A DNA stretch of 64,000 nucleotides from Falseniella ignava CCUG 37419 (GCF_000301055.1 NZ_JH932301.1:114451-178450); one strand, 5' to 3'; positions 52,803-61,674 are shown, counted from the first letter of the stretch. A program made the numbers and translations. The notes: generated from the sequence alone by a model not told the origin.

Positions 52803-53741
52803 ATGAAAATCGCAATTGTCGGCGCAGGTGCTATGGGTGCACTATATGGTGTTGTCTTACAAGATAAAGGGCACGACGTATACTTAATCGATACCGATCA
52901 AGCGCATGTTGATGCAATGAATAAAAATGGCGTTGTCTTCAACCACGTTATTGATCATGAAGTTAAGACTTATCCGGTTAAAGCTTTCTCAGATTCAAAA
53001 GACATCCAAGAAAAAATTGACTTGCTTATCATCTTAGTTAAAGGCTATGTTACAGATGTCGCGATGGAAGCGAACAAGCACTTAATCGATGAAAATACGA
53101 TTGTGTTAACTTTACAAAATGGGGCAGGAAACATCGAGAAAATCGAAAAATACGTTCCAAGAGAGCAAATCTTGGCAGGAACGACTTCAACAGCTGGATT
53201 TATTACTGAACCAGGCCATATTGACCATACAGGTAATGGTGGAACGCATATTGGAGAAATTAACGGTGGACGTACAGAGCGAATCGAAAAAATCCAAGAA
53301 TTATTTGTAGATCCACGCTTAGGTGAATCCATTGTTGATGAGAACGTTATGAGCTTAATTTGGGAAAAACTTATTGCGAACAGTGGTATTAACTCAGTCG
53401 GTTCATTAACTTACTTGAAGAACGGTGAAGCGTTAGATTCTGACGAGAAGAACTGGTTATTCGATCGCATTACTGAAGAAGCATTAGCAGTAGCAGATAA
53501 AGAAGGTATTAAGTTAAGCTTCAATGACTCTGAAGGAATTAAGAAAGTATGTCGCGCGACCGCAGAAAACCGTACATCCATGATGATTGACGTGTTGAAC
53601 AAGCGTAAGACAGAAATTGATTCCATTAACGGTGAAATTGTACGTCAAGGACGCAAGCATAATATTCCAACACCAATTAACGAAGCATTAGTGAACTTAG
53701 TACACTTAAAAGAGAAAAGTTATTTAGAGTTTGGTGAGTAA
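52803..53741 (+). CDS. 2-dehydropantoate 2-reductase (PanE/ApbA) family protein
   Basis: 312 residues. NAD(P)-binding GAGAMGALYG (7-16), the LLIILVKGYVTD segment, ALQNGAGNIE-like TLQNGAGNIE and the C-terminal catalytic KLIANSGINSVGSLT (Lys and Asn of the ketopantoate reductase fold) are present. In pantothenate synthesis PanE reduces ketopantoate, but its position inside a catabolic operon suggests a different 2-keto or 2-hydroxy acid here. GGAGG lies eight bases before the ATG at 52803; the frame start at 52788 includes that site. Confidence 0.85.
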   Translation: MKIAIVGAGAMGALYGVVLQDKGHDVYLIDTDQAHVDAMNKNGVVFNHVIDHEVKTYPVKAFSDSKDIQEKIDLLIILVKGYVTDVAMEANKHLIDENTIVLTLQNGAGNIEKIEKYVPREQILAGTTSTAGFITEPGHIDHTGNGGTHIGEINGGRTERIEKIQELFVDPRLGESIVDENVMSLIWEKLIANSGINSVGSLTYLKNGEALDSDEKNWLFDRITEEALAVADKEGIKLSFNDSEGIKKVCRATAENRTSMMIDVLNKRKTEIDSINGEIVRQGRKHNIPTPINEALVNLVHLKEKSYLEFGE

Positions 53742-53783
53742 TCACTAGATTATTAAAAACATCCATAGAAAGGAGTCTGCACA

Positions 53784-54788
53784 GTGAATCCAATTCCTGT
53801 TACGTTATTAAGTGGATTTTTAGGTTCGGGTAAGACCACACTACTCAATCAAATTATTAAAACCAATCAATCCGACCAGATTTTTGTGATTATGAATGAA
53901 TTTGGTGAGATTAGTATTGATTCTCAATTATTGTATGAGATTGACGAGACACAAGTATTTCAGCTCAACAATGGCTGTATGTGCTGTGTTGCCAATAATG
54001 AGATGAAAAGTACTTTTGCCAAAATTATGACCTTAATCGATCAACAACAAGTTCAGATTGATCAAATTGTGATTGAACTGAGTGGATTAGCGGATCCTGA
54101 ACCGGTGATTCAGACGATTACGGAGACACCTTTCTTATGTGATTATTTCTATTTGGATTCAGTCTATACCTTAATTGATTCGCAAAATGGCGCTCATCAA
54201 TTGGATGAGTATGAAGAATTAACTTCTCAAATTCTCTATGCGGACAAGTTACTTTTTACGAAAAATCATCCGAATGATTTGGAAAAATTAGTCGAACGAA
54301 TTCGTCAAATTAATCCCTTTGTTCCAATGGAGACAGTGGAGTTAAATAGTCAAACGGCGAAGCATTACTTACACCGAAATTTATTTGGACAAAAACCAGT
54401 GGAGTTTGATGCGCATTTGAATCAATGGCTAGAAAATTATCACCAACATGCTGACGATCATGGCCATCATCACCATCACAGTGATTTGACTAGCTTTGCA
54501 ATTGAAGTTGAGGAAGGCTTGACAGCCACCCAAGTGGAACAATGGTTGGAGTACTTAATCAATCGATATGGTAAGGACTTAGTTCGTTATAAAGGGTTTA
54601 TAGCTGTAGAGTCTTTTGAGCATCAGTTGATTGTTCAAGGGGTCCATCAATGGTTCCAACTTGATCGAGGAAGATTATGGGAGCCAGAGGAGCCACGCGT
54701 GAGTCGGATGGTCTTTATTGGACGGCAACTCGATCCAGACCATATCAAGCAAACGCTGTTAGATCCAACGTTAATCGAAGTCAAATAG
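53784..54788 (+). CDS. CobW/COG0523 family GTPase (putative metallochaperone)
   Basis: 334 residues. Walker A GFLGSGKTTLL (11-21), the metal-binding CMCC motif (Cys65, Cys67, Cys68 in NGCMCCVAN), and a metal-binding HADDHGHHHHHSD stretch before the C-terminal CobW domain. COG0523 proteins use GTP to deliver or safeguard metals, usually zinc or cobalt. An operon with a metal-dependent amidohydrolase suggests a dedicated client (inference). GTG start with AAAGGAG upstream. Confidence 0.9.
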   Translation: MNPIPVTLLSGFLGSGKTTLLNQIIKTNQSDQIFVIMNEFGEISIDSQLLYEIDETQVFQLNNGCMCCVANNEMKSTFAKIMTLIDQQQVQIDQIVIELSGLADPEPVIQTITETPFLCDYFYLDSVYTLIDSQNGAHQLDEYEELTSQILYADKLLFTKNHPNDLEKLVERIRQINPFVPMETVELNSQTAKHYLHRNLFGQKPVEFDAHLNQWLENYHQHADDHGHHHHHSDLTSFAIEVEEGLTATQVEQWLEYLINRYGKDLVRYKGFIAVESFEHQLIVQGVHQWFQLDRGRLWEPEEPRVSRMVFIGRQLDPDHIKQTLLDPTLIEVK

Positions 54789-54800
54789 AAGGGAATCCAG

Positions 54801-55409
54801 ATGAAAAAGACAAAGATTCCAACCACTTGTTGGTCGGACGCAACAAAAGGTCAAGGGAATTTACCGAGTGCAATCCAGGCGCTAGATCCAACAACTTATC
54901 TGGAAGGACCGGCTTATCCAGTCCAACTAGTCAAAGGTGATAATTTAGATTTAATCGAAGCGATTTTACAAGCACCTACGGGTAGTGTATTGGTGGTGAA
55001 TGCTGCCGAGAATACTTCCACGGCGATCATTGGAGACAACTATGCCGCCGCAGCGAAAGCGCTAGGGATCGCAGGGATCGTTACTGATGGCCTTGTTAGA
55101 GATTATCAAGAGATTATCGATTTGAATCTCCCTATTTTTTGTATAGGGCACTGCGCTCGTTCACCGAAGAAACAAGGTGGTGGTCAGCAAAATAGGGCGA
55201 TTGTGATCGGAGATGTTGACATTCATCCTGGAGATTATATTGTCGGAGACTGCAATGGGGTGATAGTTATTCCGCCAGATCAAGTTGAGACGGTTAGAGA
55301 ACAAGCCCAACTGAAGGATCAGCGTGATGAAGCAACGAGTCAACGAATCCAAGATAATCCGCAAGCAGCACAAGCTTATTTAGAAGAGCTCGTTGCAAAA
55401 TTCCGCTAA
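54801..55409 (+). CDS. RraA-like (HMG aldolase/oxaloacetate decarboxylase family) protein
   Basis: 202 residues. The family core GDNYAAAAKALGIAGIVTDG with VRD (Gly78 to Asp101) carries the substrate Arg100 and metal-binding Asp101, and the C-terminal GDVDIHPGDYIVGD motif follows. The family splits 4-hydroxy-4-methyl-2-oxoglutarate or decarboxylates oxaloacetate; relatives bind RNase E but that enzyme is absent from most Lactobacillales. As the last gene of the operon it may process a C3-C5 acid product. RBS AAGGGAA. Confidence 0.85.
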   Translation: MKKTKIPTTCWSDATKGQGNLPSAIQALDPTTYLEGPAYPVQLVKGDNLDLIEAILQAPTGSVLVVNAAENTSTAIIGDNYAAAAKALGIAGIVTDGLVRDYQEIIDLNLPIFCIGHCARSPKKQGGGQQNRAIVIGDVDIHPGDYIVGDCNGVIVIPPDQVETVREQAQLKDQRDEATSQRIQDNPQAAQAYLEELVAKFR

Positions 55410-55436
55410 TAAGATTCCATAAAAATTAAAATTAAA

Positions 55437-55473
55437 AACGTTCTGAATGGAAATCCGTTCAGAACGCTTTTTT
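55437..55473. terminator. Bidirectional terminator between convergent catabolic operons
   Basis: CGTTCTGAATGG (55439-55450) pairs with CCGTTCAGAACG (55455-55466) with one G-T pair; T-runs on both sides. Confidence 0.85.
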
Positions 55474-55485
55474 ATTTAGTCTGAT

Positions 55486-56343
55486 TCAACTTGCGATCAG
55501 TTCGGTCAAATAGAAAGCAGCTCCCGCTAACATATCGTAACCGGACGTATGACCGTAGTGTTGAATGTGTTGAATGGCTTGTTGTAGTTGATTGGTGTCA
55601 TTCTTTTGAATGGCTAGCATTAGCTGAATCCAAGGTCGACTCGCTTGCCCTGCTAGGACTGCTCGATAATAGGCCGAACTAACAGAGGTCGTCTGTCGTT
55701 CTTTCGAAGCTACTCGAACGGCAGATTGAAAGACGGGCGGTTGGTTCAGAGCTTGTTCAAAAATCAGTATCCCTTGTAAAAAGTCATCCCCGGAAGGGGT
55801 TAACCCTATCCCAGCTCCGATAAAAGGTAAGACCGCTGCTTGCCTCTGCTCTTGTGTTTCGGCACTCTTTAATGCATCCAACATTCCATCAAGTTGTTCC
55901 AAGGGTAGTCCTGTTGATTCGAGCGCTATTTGCGCGTTTAAGCGACTACTCACTTCAGTTTGAGCCAATTGTTTAAAAGTTAAGGTAGGAATGGACAGTG
56001 ATTCAACCATTGTTTCGCGAATAATCAGTTGAATCGGTTGAGGACGTCGATACAACGTCCACTGATGTGGCTCGCACTTAATGAGCATCCCTGGCTTGAT
56101 ATAATCGATCAGCGAACGCGAATGTGTGAGTGCAACTTGACAGCCAATCGGTGATAATTGATCTGGCTGCATGGCTGAGACATAGATGAGCTGTTGTTGG
56201 ATGTTCAGATTAAAGCCATTTTGGAAGATGGATCCCACCTTGCCAACCCAACCGGACTGAGTCAATGGATGAATCCACTGACTCAGTAGGATTTGGGCTT
56301 CAATCTTAGAGTGCGTCAACATCGATGCCGAGGTGTTCAGCAT
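55486..56343 (-). CDS. DUF2877 protein, AllH-like subunit of oxamic transcarbamylase
   Basis: 285 residues (E. coli AllH/YlbF has 271). The DUF2877 motif GAGIGLTPSGDDFLQGIL (about residues 176-193) and the C-terminal GYDMLAGAAFYL are clear. In E. coli AllF, AllG and AllH (formerly FdrA, YlbE, YlbF) are reported to form the oxamic transcarbamylase that turns oxalurate plus phosphate into oxamate and carbamoyl phosphate. The start is uncertain: ATG 56343 overlaps the upstream gene by 38 bases with only a weak GAGAAAG site, and ATG 56322 has none. Translational coupling to the fusion gene is likely. Symbol withheld since the substrate here is unproven. Confidence 0.83.
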   Translation of the reverse strand: MLNTSASMLTHSKIEAQILLSQWIHPLTQSGWVGKVGSIFQNGFNLNIQQQLIYVSAMQPDQLSPIGCQVALTHSRSLIDYIKPGMLIKCEPHQWTLYRRPQPIQLIIRETMVESLSIPTLTFKQLAQTEVSSRLNAQIALESTGLPLEQLDGMLDALKSAETQEQRQAAVLPFIGAGIGLTPSGDDFLQGILIFEQALNQPPVFQSAVRVASKERQTTSVSSAYYRAVLAGQASRPWIQLMLAIQKNDTNQLQQAIQHIQHYGHTSGYDMLAGAAFYLTELIAS

Positions 56344-59317
56344 AAGCGATCAACGCTTTCTCAAAAGCAGCCACTGGCGCTGTTACGGTACCTGCACCGA
56401 CTTGACCGACACCCGCTTTCTTATGAGCAATCCCCGTATTAATAATCGGCTCGATGCCGGTTTCTATGACTTTACGAATATCAATTCCTAAGTTAGCCCC
56501 TCGGAAGTCCCAAGTTGGAATCGACCAGTTCGGGTTTTGACCAACGACAATTTTAGCTTGTTCGTTCGAGATACGTACCGCATCCTCGAAACCACCCGCT
56601 CCGATAAAGCGTGTAACACCCGGTGCGGCAATCATCGCAGAACCACCTAGACCGATGGTCTCAGTAATCGCAGAGTCTCCAATATCCGCGTTAGCATCTT
56701 CTTCGCTGTATCCCGTAAAGAAGAGACCGTTCGGCGTATTAACTGGGGCAGTAAACCATTGATCCCCTAGCGCCGCAATGCGGATTCCAAAGTTCTCGCC
56801 GTTACGTGCCATCGTCGTAACTACCGTTCCTTTTTGAACTTTACGGGCATAATCAACCACAACTTTACCAGTGGCCATTGCAATGTTCAAGAAGAATTGA
56901 TCCGTATCCGCTAAGAATTGTAACGTATCTTGCTTGTCTTTTTCATCAATATCAAGTTGGGTAATGATGGGTGCCACTTCTTTCAAGAAGACAAGTGAAG
57001 CCGCGATATTACGTTGGTGGAACTCATCTCCCATACCAATCGCACGGGCAATCATAATACTTGTATTCAAGCCGCCATCAATCGCACGTAGCGCTTGTCC
57101 TAATACTGGACCTAAGACATCGCGCATCCACTCGAGCCGCGTAATAACTTCTTCGTTATTAGCACCGAAGCGTAATACGTTTCCGATACCTTCGTTCATA
57201 ATACAGTAGCCTTCCGTGTCGTCCAAGGCATTTTGTACGACAAAGACAGGGAAGTTTTGGGTCGTAATTCCCCCCATTGGACCGACAGCATTCACATGGT
57301 GACATGGCATAAATTCTACTTCGCCAGACTCAAGTTGTCTTAATGCATCCGCTTGATCCGTTGCCCAACCTTCGAAGAGCATCGCACCAATACATGAACC
57401 TTGCATTGGTCCCGTCATATTTTCGAATTTAATCGGTGGACCGGCATGTAAGATAATTTTCTTACCATGACTTAGTTCTGGAATGACTTCCTTAGCGTAT
57501 TTCACGTCAACTAAGTTAGGTTGAGCTTCACGCATCCGTTGAACAATCTCTTCGTTCGCTTCATCGATTGCTTCAGCATGTGCATCGAGCGCATCGAGAA
57601 CTTTAATTAATTTTACATTGCCGCCGGCACGTGGACGCCAGTCGTATTGAACGACTTTACCACCAAATTCTTGAATGGATTCTGAGAAACCTTCTAAACC
57701 AATATTAATCACGCGCGGTTGCGTTGTAATTAAGTCCATCACTTGCTCACTTGGTGTAGGTAAGCTTACTTTCTCACCTTGGTAGTCCACAAATGAACGA
57801 TCAGGAAGTTTGTAATCAATTCCCATTAATTCAAGTGCGAGTCTAACCGCACGGGCATTGGTTGTTTCGACTAAGACTCCAGCCGCTTTCAAATCTTGAA
57901 TCGCTTGCGAGTAGCTTTGTGGGTCAGAATCTGTACCAACCACTGTTGCAATTAGGTGCAATTCACGGTTGTTTGCTTTCGCATGGTCTAGTGCTTCGGT
58001 AATTTGTGGAATTAACGCATTCACCATATCTGGGTGAGATCCATAACCTAAGACCACATCGAATAAGACAATACCTGTTGTTTCGTCTTGTAGGACTTCT
58101 TTTAACTTGTTAATTCGAACAGATGGATCAATCATTGGGTGTGGCTTCCCTTGTGTATAGAAGTCATCGCCTAAGTCCATCACTTCGAATCCATTCGCAT
58201 TTAAAATATAGCCTTGTTCATTTTGGATGTCGCCTAAGTCTAATGCGTCAGCAATCAACATCGCCGCTTCGTTAGCTAGCGTACCCCCAGAGTAGAGTCC
58301 TTTCACCGTCTTGCCATCGAGTGCTTTTTCTACGTGATTATCTAAAGCTTCGTTATAGTTTACTTTTAATGTCTCACCATTGGCTAGGTCGACCGACATA
58401 CGCGCAGCTTCTTCCAATGTATAAGCAAAGGCAACGTTCCCTGCATGTTCCATTGGTTTTTCACCAAGGAAAATCGCTACAACCGGTTTGGTAATCGATT
58501 GTAAGATTTCAACCACGTTATCACGGATTGTTTTGGCAGGTGGTTTCGAAATCACACAGATAACATCGGTGGTCGGATGGGCTTCGAGTGCTAAAATCGC
58601 ATCGATCATGGTCCGTGCGCCCACCTCTTCATTCAGGTCGCGTCCCCCGGTACCAATCTCATTGACAACCCCGCCACCTAGACGGTCAATAATCGTTGTT
58701 ACTTCTTGGATTCCGGTTCCTGAAGCCCCAACAATACCGATATTACCGGGTCTAACCACGTTGGTAAAGGCTAATGGAATACCGGAAATAATCCCCGTTC
58801 CGCAGTCTGGTCCCATTAAGAGTAAGCCAGCTTCATGCGCTTTATTTTTAAGACGGACTTCATCTTCTAAAGCTACGTTATCTGAGAAAGAGAAGACGTG
58901 TAAACCTTGATTGAGTGCATGCTCAATCTCACGTGCTGCATATTGACCTGGAATTGAGATTAATGCTAAGTTCGCTTCAGGAAGTGCCTCAAGCGCCTCT
59001 TGCCAATGAGAAACATTTTGTTGGGTTGTCTGTGATTTTTTCGAGCTGAGATCATTTAAGAAACTCTCAACTCGCTCTAAGACGACCTCCATTACGGATT
59101 CATCATCGGATTCAACGACAATCGCCATATCATTCGCGCCTGCGGCCATCAATTCATCGGTGGATAAGCCTGCACCAGCGAAGATATCTTTATTAGCATC
59201 CGTCGCCATCATCACTTGCGCTTGTTTCACACCGGGCATATTATTTAATTCGGCCGATAGTAACATTAAGTTAATGGAGTCTTGATAATTGCCTTTTTGA
59301 ATATTGGTAAATAACAT
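56306..59317 (-). CDS. Fused AllF (FdrA)-AllG (YlbE) carbamoyltransferase-type protein
   Basis: 1003 residues. Residues 1 to about 578 match FdrA/AllF end to end: NLALISIPGQYAAREI, GLLLMGPDCGTG, GIVGASGTGIQE with succinyl-CoA-synthetase-like fold, HPMIDPS, and the FdrA C-terminus RVINIGLEGFS ... YDWRPRAGGNVKL. From about 580 the protein continues as YlbE/AllG (DUF1116, about 424 residues; GPPIKFENMTGPMQGSCIGA, HHVNAVGPMGGIT, ARAIGMGDEFHQRNIAAS, IAALGDQWFTAPVN). In E. coli these are separate genes (555 and 419 residues). One uninterrupted frame, strong AAAGGAAG site at 59317. With the following AllH gene it provides all three oxamic-transcarbamylase parts in two chains. No carbamate kinase gene lies in the window. 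Confidence 0.88.
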   Translation of the reverse strand: MLFTNIQKGNYQDSINLMLLSAELNNMPGVKQAQVMMATDANKDIFAGAGLSTDELMAAGANDMAIVVESDDESVMEVVLERVESFLNDLSSKKSQTTQQNVSHWQEALEALPEANLALISIPGQYAAREIEHALNQGLHVFSFSDNVALEDEVRLKNKAHEAGLLLMGPDCGTGIISGIPLAFTNVVRPGNIGIVGASGTGIQEVTTIIDRLGGGVVNEIGTGGRDLNEEVGARTMIDAILALEAHPTTDVICVISKPPAKTIRDNVVEILQSITKPVVAIFLGEKPMEHAGNVAFAYTLEEAARMSVDLANGETLKVNYNEALDNHVEKALDGKTVKGLYSGGTLANEAAMLIADALDLGDIQNEQGYILNANGFEVMDLGDDFYTQGKPHPMIDPSVRINKLKEVLQDETTGIVLFDVVLGYGSHPDMVNALIPQITEALDHAKANNRELHLIATVVGTDSDPQSYSQAIQDLKAAGVLVETTNARAVRLALELMGIDYKLPDRSFVDYQGEKVSLPTPSEQVMDLITTQPRVINIGLEGFSESIQEFGGKVVQYDWRPRAGGNVKLIKVLDALDAHAEAIDEANEEIVQRMREAQPNLVDVKYAKEVIPELSHGKKIILHAGPPIKFENMTGPMQGSCIGAMLFEGWATDQADALRQLESGEVEFMPCHHVNAVGPMGGITTQNFPVFVVQNALDDTEGYCIMNEGIGNVLRFGANNEEVITRLEWMRDVLGPVLGQALRAIDGGLNTSIMIARAIGMGDEFHQRNIAASLVFLKEVAPIITQLDIDEKDKQDTLQFLADTDQFFLNIAMATGKVVVDYARKVQKGTVVTTMARNGENFGIRIAALGDQWFTAPVNTPNGLFFTGYSEEDANADIGDSAITETIGLGGSAMIAAPGVTRFIGAGGFEDAVRISNEQAKIVVGQNPNWSIPTWDFRGANLGIDIRKVIETGIEPIINTGIAHKKAGVGQVGAGTVTAPVAAFEKALIAYAEHLGIDVDAL

Positions 59318-59505
59318 TCTATACTTCCTTTCTAAATTTATTCAGCGGTTTTCTGGGTCTACACACCCTAATTTGGTGTTTTTGAAAGAGACAAAGATTC
59401 ACCATAAGCCTATTGTACTGCAATATGAAAGCACTTTTAAGGATAAAACAAACAAACAAATTCACTCCCTTTGGTTATTGTGGCCAATTCAATTTTGAAG
59501 GTAAG

Positions 59506-59514
59506 TGCTATACT
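59506..59514 (+). promoter_or_regulatory. Extended -10 promoter for the hydrolase/carrier pair
   Basis: TGCTATACT is an extended -10, 30 bases before the start at 59544; the -35 is poor. The 226-base gap 59318-59543 also holds the divergent start region of the fusion gene. Confidence 0.5.
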
Positions 59515-59543
59515 GAAGAAGCTAGGATGAATAGGGTGAAATC

Positions 59544-60398
59544 ATGAAAGAAAAACAATTAACAATCCCACTTCAGGGGTTACCGTATGTCAAGGACGTG
59601 GGAGCCACCTACTATTACGGAACAACGCATCGTGGAACGATTCTTTACTTACACGGTGGTGGGTTCTTGTTCGGACAACGCGAAGATTTACCTCAACCAT
59701 ATTTGGAGCGCTTGATCGGTCAAGGCTATCATATATTGGCGCTGGATTATCCACTTGCTCCTCAGGTGAGCTTGTCACAGATTATGACCGCCATTAGACA
59801 ATCGGTTGATTGGTTTGAGACAACAGGGTACCGTGAACTCGGCTTATCAGATAATAAATATTTCTTGTTCGGACGATCAGCCGGTGCTTATGCGGCGTTA
59901 CTTTTAGCGAGTCATCAGTCGTCCGACCATCTACGTGGTGTAGCTAGCTTTTATGGTTATACAACGTTACAAGATGCTGCATTCAGTTATCCAAGTCGTG
60001 ACTATTTGAAGTTACCTGCCGTACCGCAGACCGTCGCACAACAACTACAGCAATCGCCCGTCGTTACCCAAGATGCGACCCAACAGCGCTACTTGCTGTA
60101 TGTGTATGCTCGACAAACCGGTCAGTGGCTATCATTATTAGGTATTTCAACAGAAGATTTGGCGCATTCATTCACTGTGCAAAGTGACCAAATTACTTGC
60201 CCATTATTTATCACCCATGCGCGCCGTGACCCGGATGTTCCGTTTCGACAATCAAGTCGTTTAGCGCAAGCGGTCGAGGACGCAACCTTTATTCCCGTTG
60301 AAAGTGATAGGCATGATTTCGACCGAGTAGATATCGAAGGACTCGGTATGTCCATTTATGAACAATTCATTCAATGGTTAGATCAATATTCAAGATAA
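59544..60398 (+). CDS. Alpha/beta hydrolase (acetyl-esterase/HSL-like)
   Basis: 284 residues, cytoplasmic. Oxyanion motif HGGG (37-40), nucleophile elbow GRSAG with Ser112, Asp in THARRDPDVPF and His in DRHDFDRV complete a typical triad. It hydrolyses an ester or activated amide, substrate unknown. RBS AGGGTGA. Paired with the carrier gene 14 bases downstream and divergent from the AllFG/AllH genes, so it is probably part of the catabolic island. Confidence 0.85.
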   Translation: MKEKQLTIPLQGLPYVKDVGATYYYGTTHRGTILYLHGGGFLFGQREDLPQPYLERLIGQGYHILALDYPLAPQVSLSQIMTAIRQSVDWFETTGYRELGLSDNKYFLFGRSAGAYAALLLASHQSSDHLRGVASFYGYTTLQDAAFSYPSRDYLKLPAVPQTVAQQLQQSPVVTQDATQQRYLLYVYARQTGQWLSLLGISTEDLAHSFTVQSDQITCPLFITHARRDPDVPFRQSSRLAQAVEDATFIPVESDRHDFDRVDIEGLGMSIYEQFIQWLDQYSR

Positions 60399-60411
60399 GA
60401 GAGGTGTACGT

Positions 60412-61350
60412 ATGCAATTAGATTTCTTTATGACGTTGCAGCGTGTTTTAGTTTTATTTCTATTAATTGTTATTGGCTTTATCTCGGGGAAAGTCGGCTT
60501 AATCTCGAAAAAAGGACAAAAAGATATTACGAACTTAGTTCTATATGTTACGATGCCGGCAACCATCTTTACTGCCATGCAGATGGAGTTGAATACCGAA
60601 CGGATGCAGACTGCTGGAACGATTGCCCTGATTGTTGCCGCTGGATATGTTTTAATGTTTATCATTGGTTTAGTTAGCTCGAAGTTTTCATTTTTAGGCT
60701 TTGATGATGCGCAACAAGGTGTTTACCGAACATCACTCCTATTATCTAATACGTCATTTATGGGCTATCCGATTGTAGCGAGTCTTTTAGGGGAAGAAGC
60801 CTTATTCTATGCCGTTCTGGGAGCTGGCTTTATTTTCGAAGTCGTCTCTTGGTCGGTTGGAATCTACCTGATGGGACGTCGTGGGCAAGGCGTAGTCAAC
60901 TTCAACTGGAAGAAGATTGTCTTCAGTCCAGGTATTCTATCGATTGTCGTCGGGTTGATTTTCTTCTTTGGGCAATGGACGGTCATGGCACCATTCTCGA
61001 ATGTAATCGATACGTTAGCACCAGCTACCTCGCCATTAGCGATGATTGTCGTTGGACTGATCTTATCGCAATCAGATATTCAAGCGACATTCCAAAATAA
61101 AGTACTCTATTTTCAAGCGGCTATTAAGTTATTGGTGGTTCCGTTAATCCTATTGATGATTCTGAAGATGTTAAATATGACGGGTGCACAATTATTAATT
61201 CCAGTTATTATGTTAAGTATGCCAACCGCTTCTTATGTCGCAATGTTCGCATCCAACTATCAAAATAATGCGGAGTTAGCAAGTCAAATTGTCTTTATGA
61301 CGTCGTTACTTTCAATTATCACGATTCCAATTATTACCTTATTCTTCTAA
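60412..61350 (+). CDS. AEC (auxin efflux carrier)-family transporter
   Basis: 312 residues, about ten hydrophobic segments in two halves. IGFISGKVGLISKKGQKDI, NLVLYVTMPATIFTAM, RTSLLLSNTSFMGYPIV and LSMPTASYVAMFASNYQN are AEC landmarks. Bacterial members include malate (MleP) and malonate (MdcF) carriers, so export or import of a dicarboxylate-like product of the island is plausible (inference). RBS GAGAGGTG. Ends at a strong terminator, which closes the island. Confidence 0.88.
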   Translation: MQLDFFMTLQRVLVLFLLIVIGFISGKVGLISKKGQKDITNLVLYVTMPATIFTAMQMELNTERMQTAGTIALIVAAGYVLMFIIGLVSSKFSFLGFDDAQQGVYRTSLLLSNTSFMGYPIVASLLGEEALFYAVLGAGFIFEVVSWSVGIYLMGRRGQGVVNFNWKKIVFSPGILSIVVGLIFFFGQWTVMAPFSNVIDTLAPATSPLAMIVVGLILSQSDIQATFQNKVLYFQAAIKLLVVPLILLMILKMLNMTGAQLLIPVIMLSMPTASYVAMFASNYQNNAELASQIVFMTSLLSIITIPIITLFF

Positions 61351-61361
61351 TGGATCTATTC

Positions 61362-61394
61362 AACCAACCTGTAATCAAACAGGTTGGTTTTTTG
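61362..61394 (+). terminator. Terminator after the AEC carrier gene
   Basis: AACCAACCTG (61362-61371) pairs perfectly with CAGGTTGGTT (61380-61389), followed by TTTTT. Confidence 0.9.
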
Positions 61395-61499
61395 TTGGAA
61401 TAGAAAAGACTTACTTAAAATTACTAAAGGAAGTTTGAAGTAAAAAATACTAATTTATAATTATAACTATCAAAATATTGATTAATTTTACATTTGTTG

Positions 61500-61527
61500 T
61501 TGTAATAGCAAAAGTTTGTGATAAAAT
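61500..61527 (+). promoter_or_regulatory. Promoter of the second polar ABC operon
   Basis: TTGTAA (61500-61505), 16 bases, TAAAAT (61522-61527) with TG one base upstream. The block GTGATAAAATTAACTTG (61518-61534) differs by one base from that at 41574-41590. Confidence 0.7.
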
Positions 61528-61533
61528 TAACTT

Positions 61534-61621
61534 GAAGTGTATATTTGGTTACATTAGACGAGAAGGAGGAATAATTTCAATCAAAATAATCAAAGAACAC
61601 AAAAAATTACACTTCTTTTTT
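61534..61621 (+). promoter_or_regulatory. Possible attenuator-type stem in the second ABC leader
   Basis: GAAGTGTA (61534-61541) pairs perfectly with TACACTTC (61608-61615), which is followed by six T. The 66-base loop contains a strong AAGGAGGA site (61563-61570) with only ATT or ATA as nearby start candidates. Formation of the stem would give a terminator before the binding-protein gene. Confidence 0.35.
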
Positions 61622-61674
61622 AAGAAAATGAAGTCTGAAAAGAATAGTTTGTTTTATTTAATTGGAGGTTAATA

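Noticed and set aside
58488-58910. 140-residue plus-strand frame
   Set aside because: Antisense to the AllF part of the fusion gene, which has clear family motifs on the other strand.
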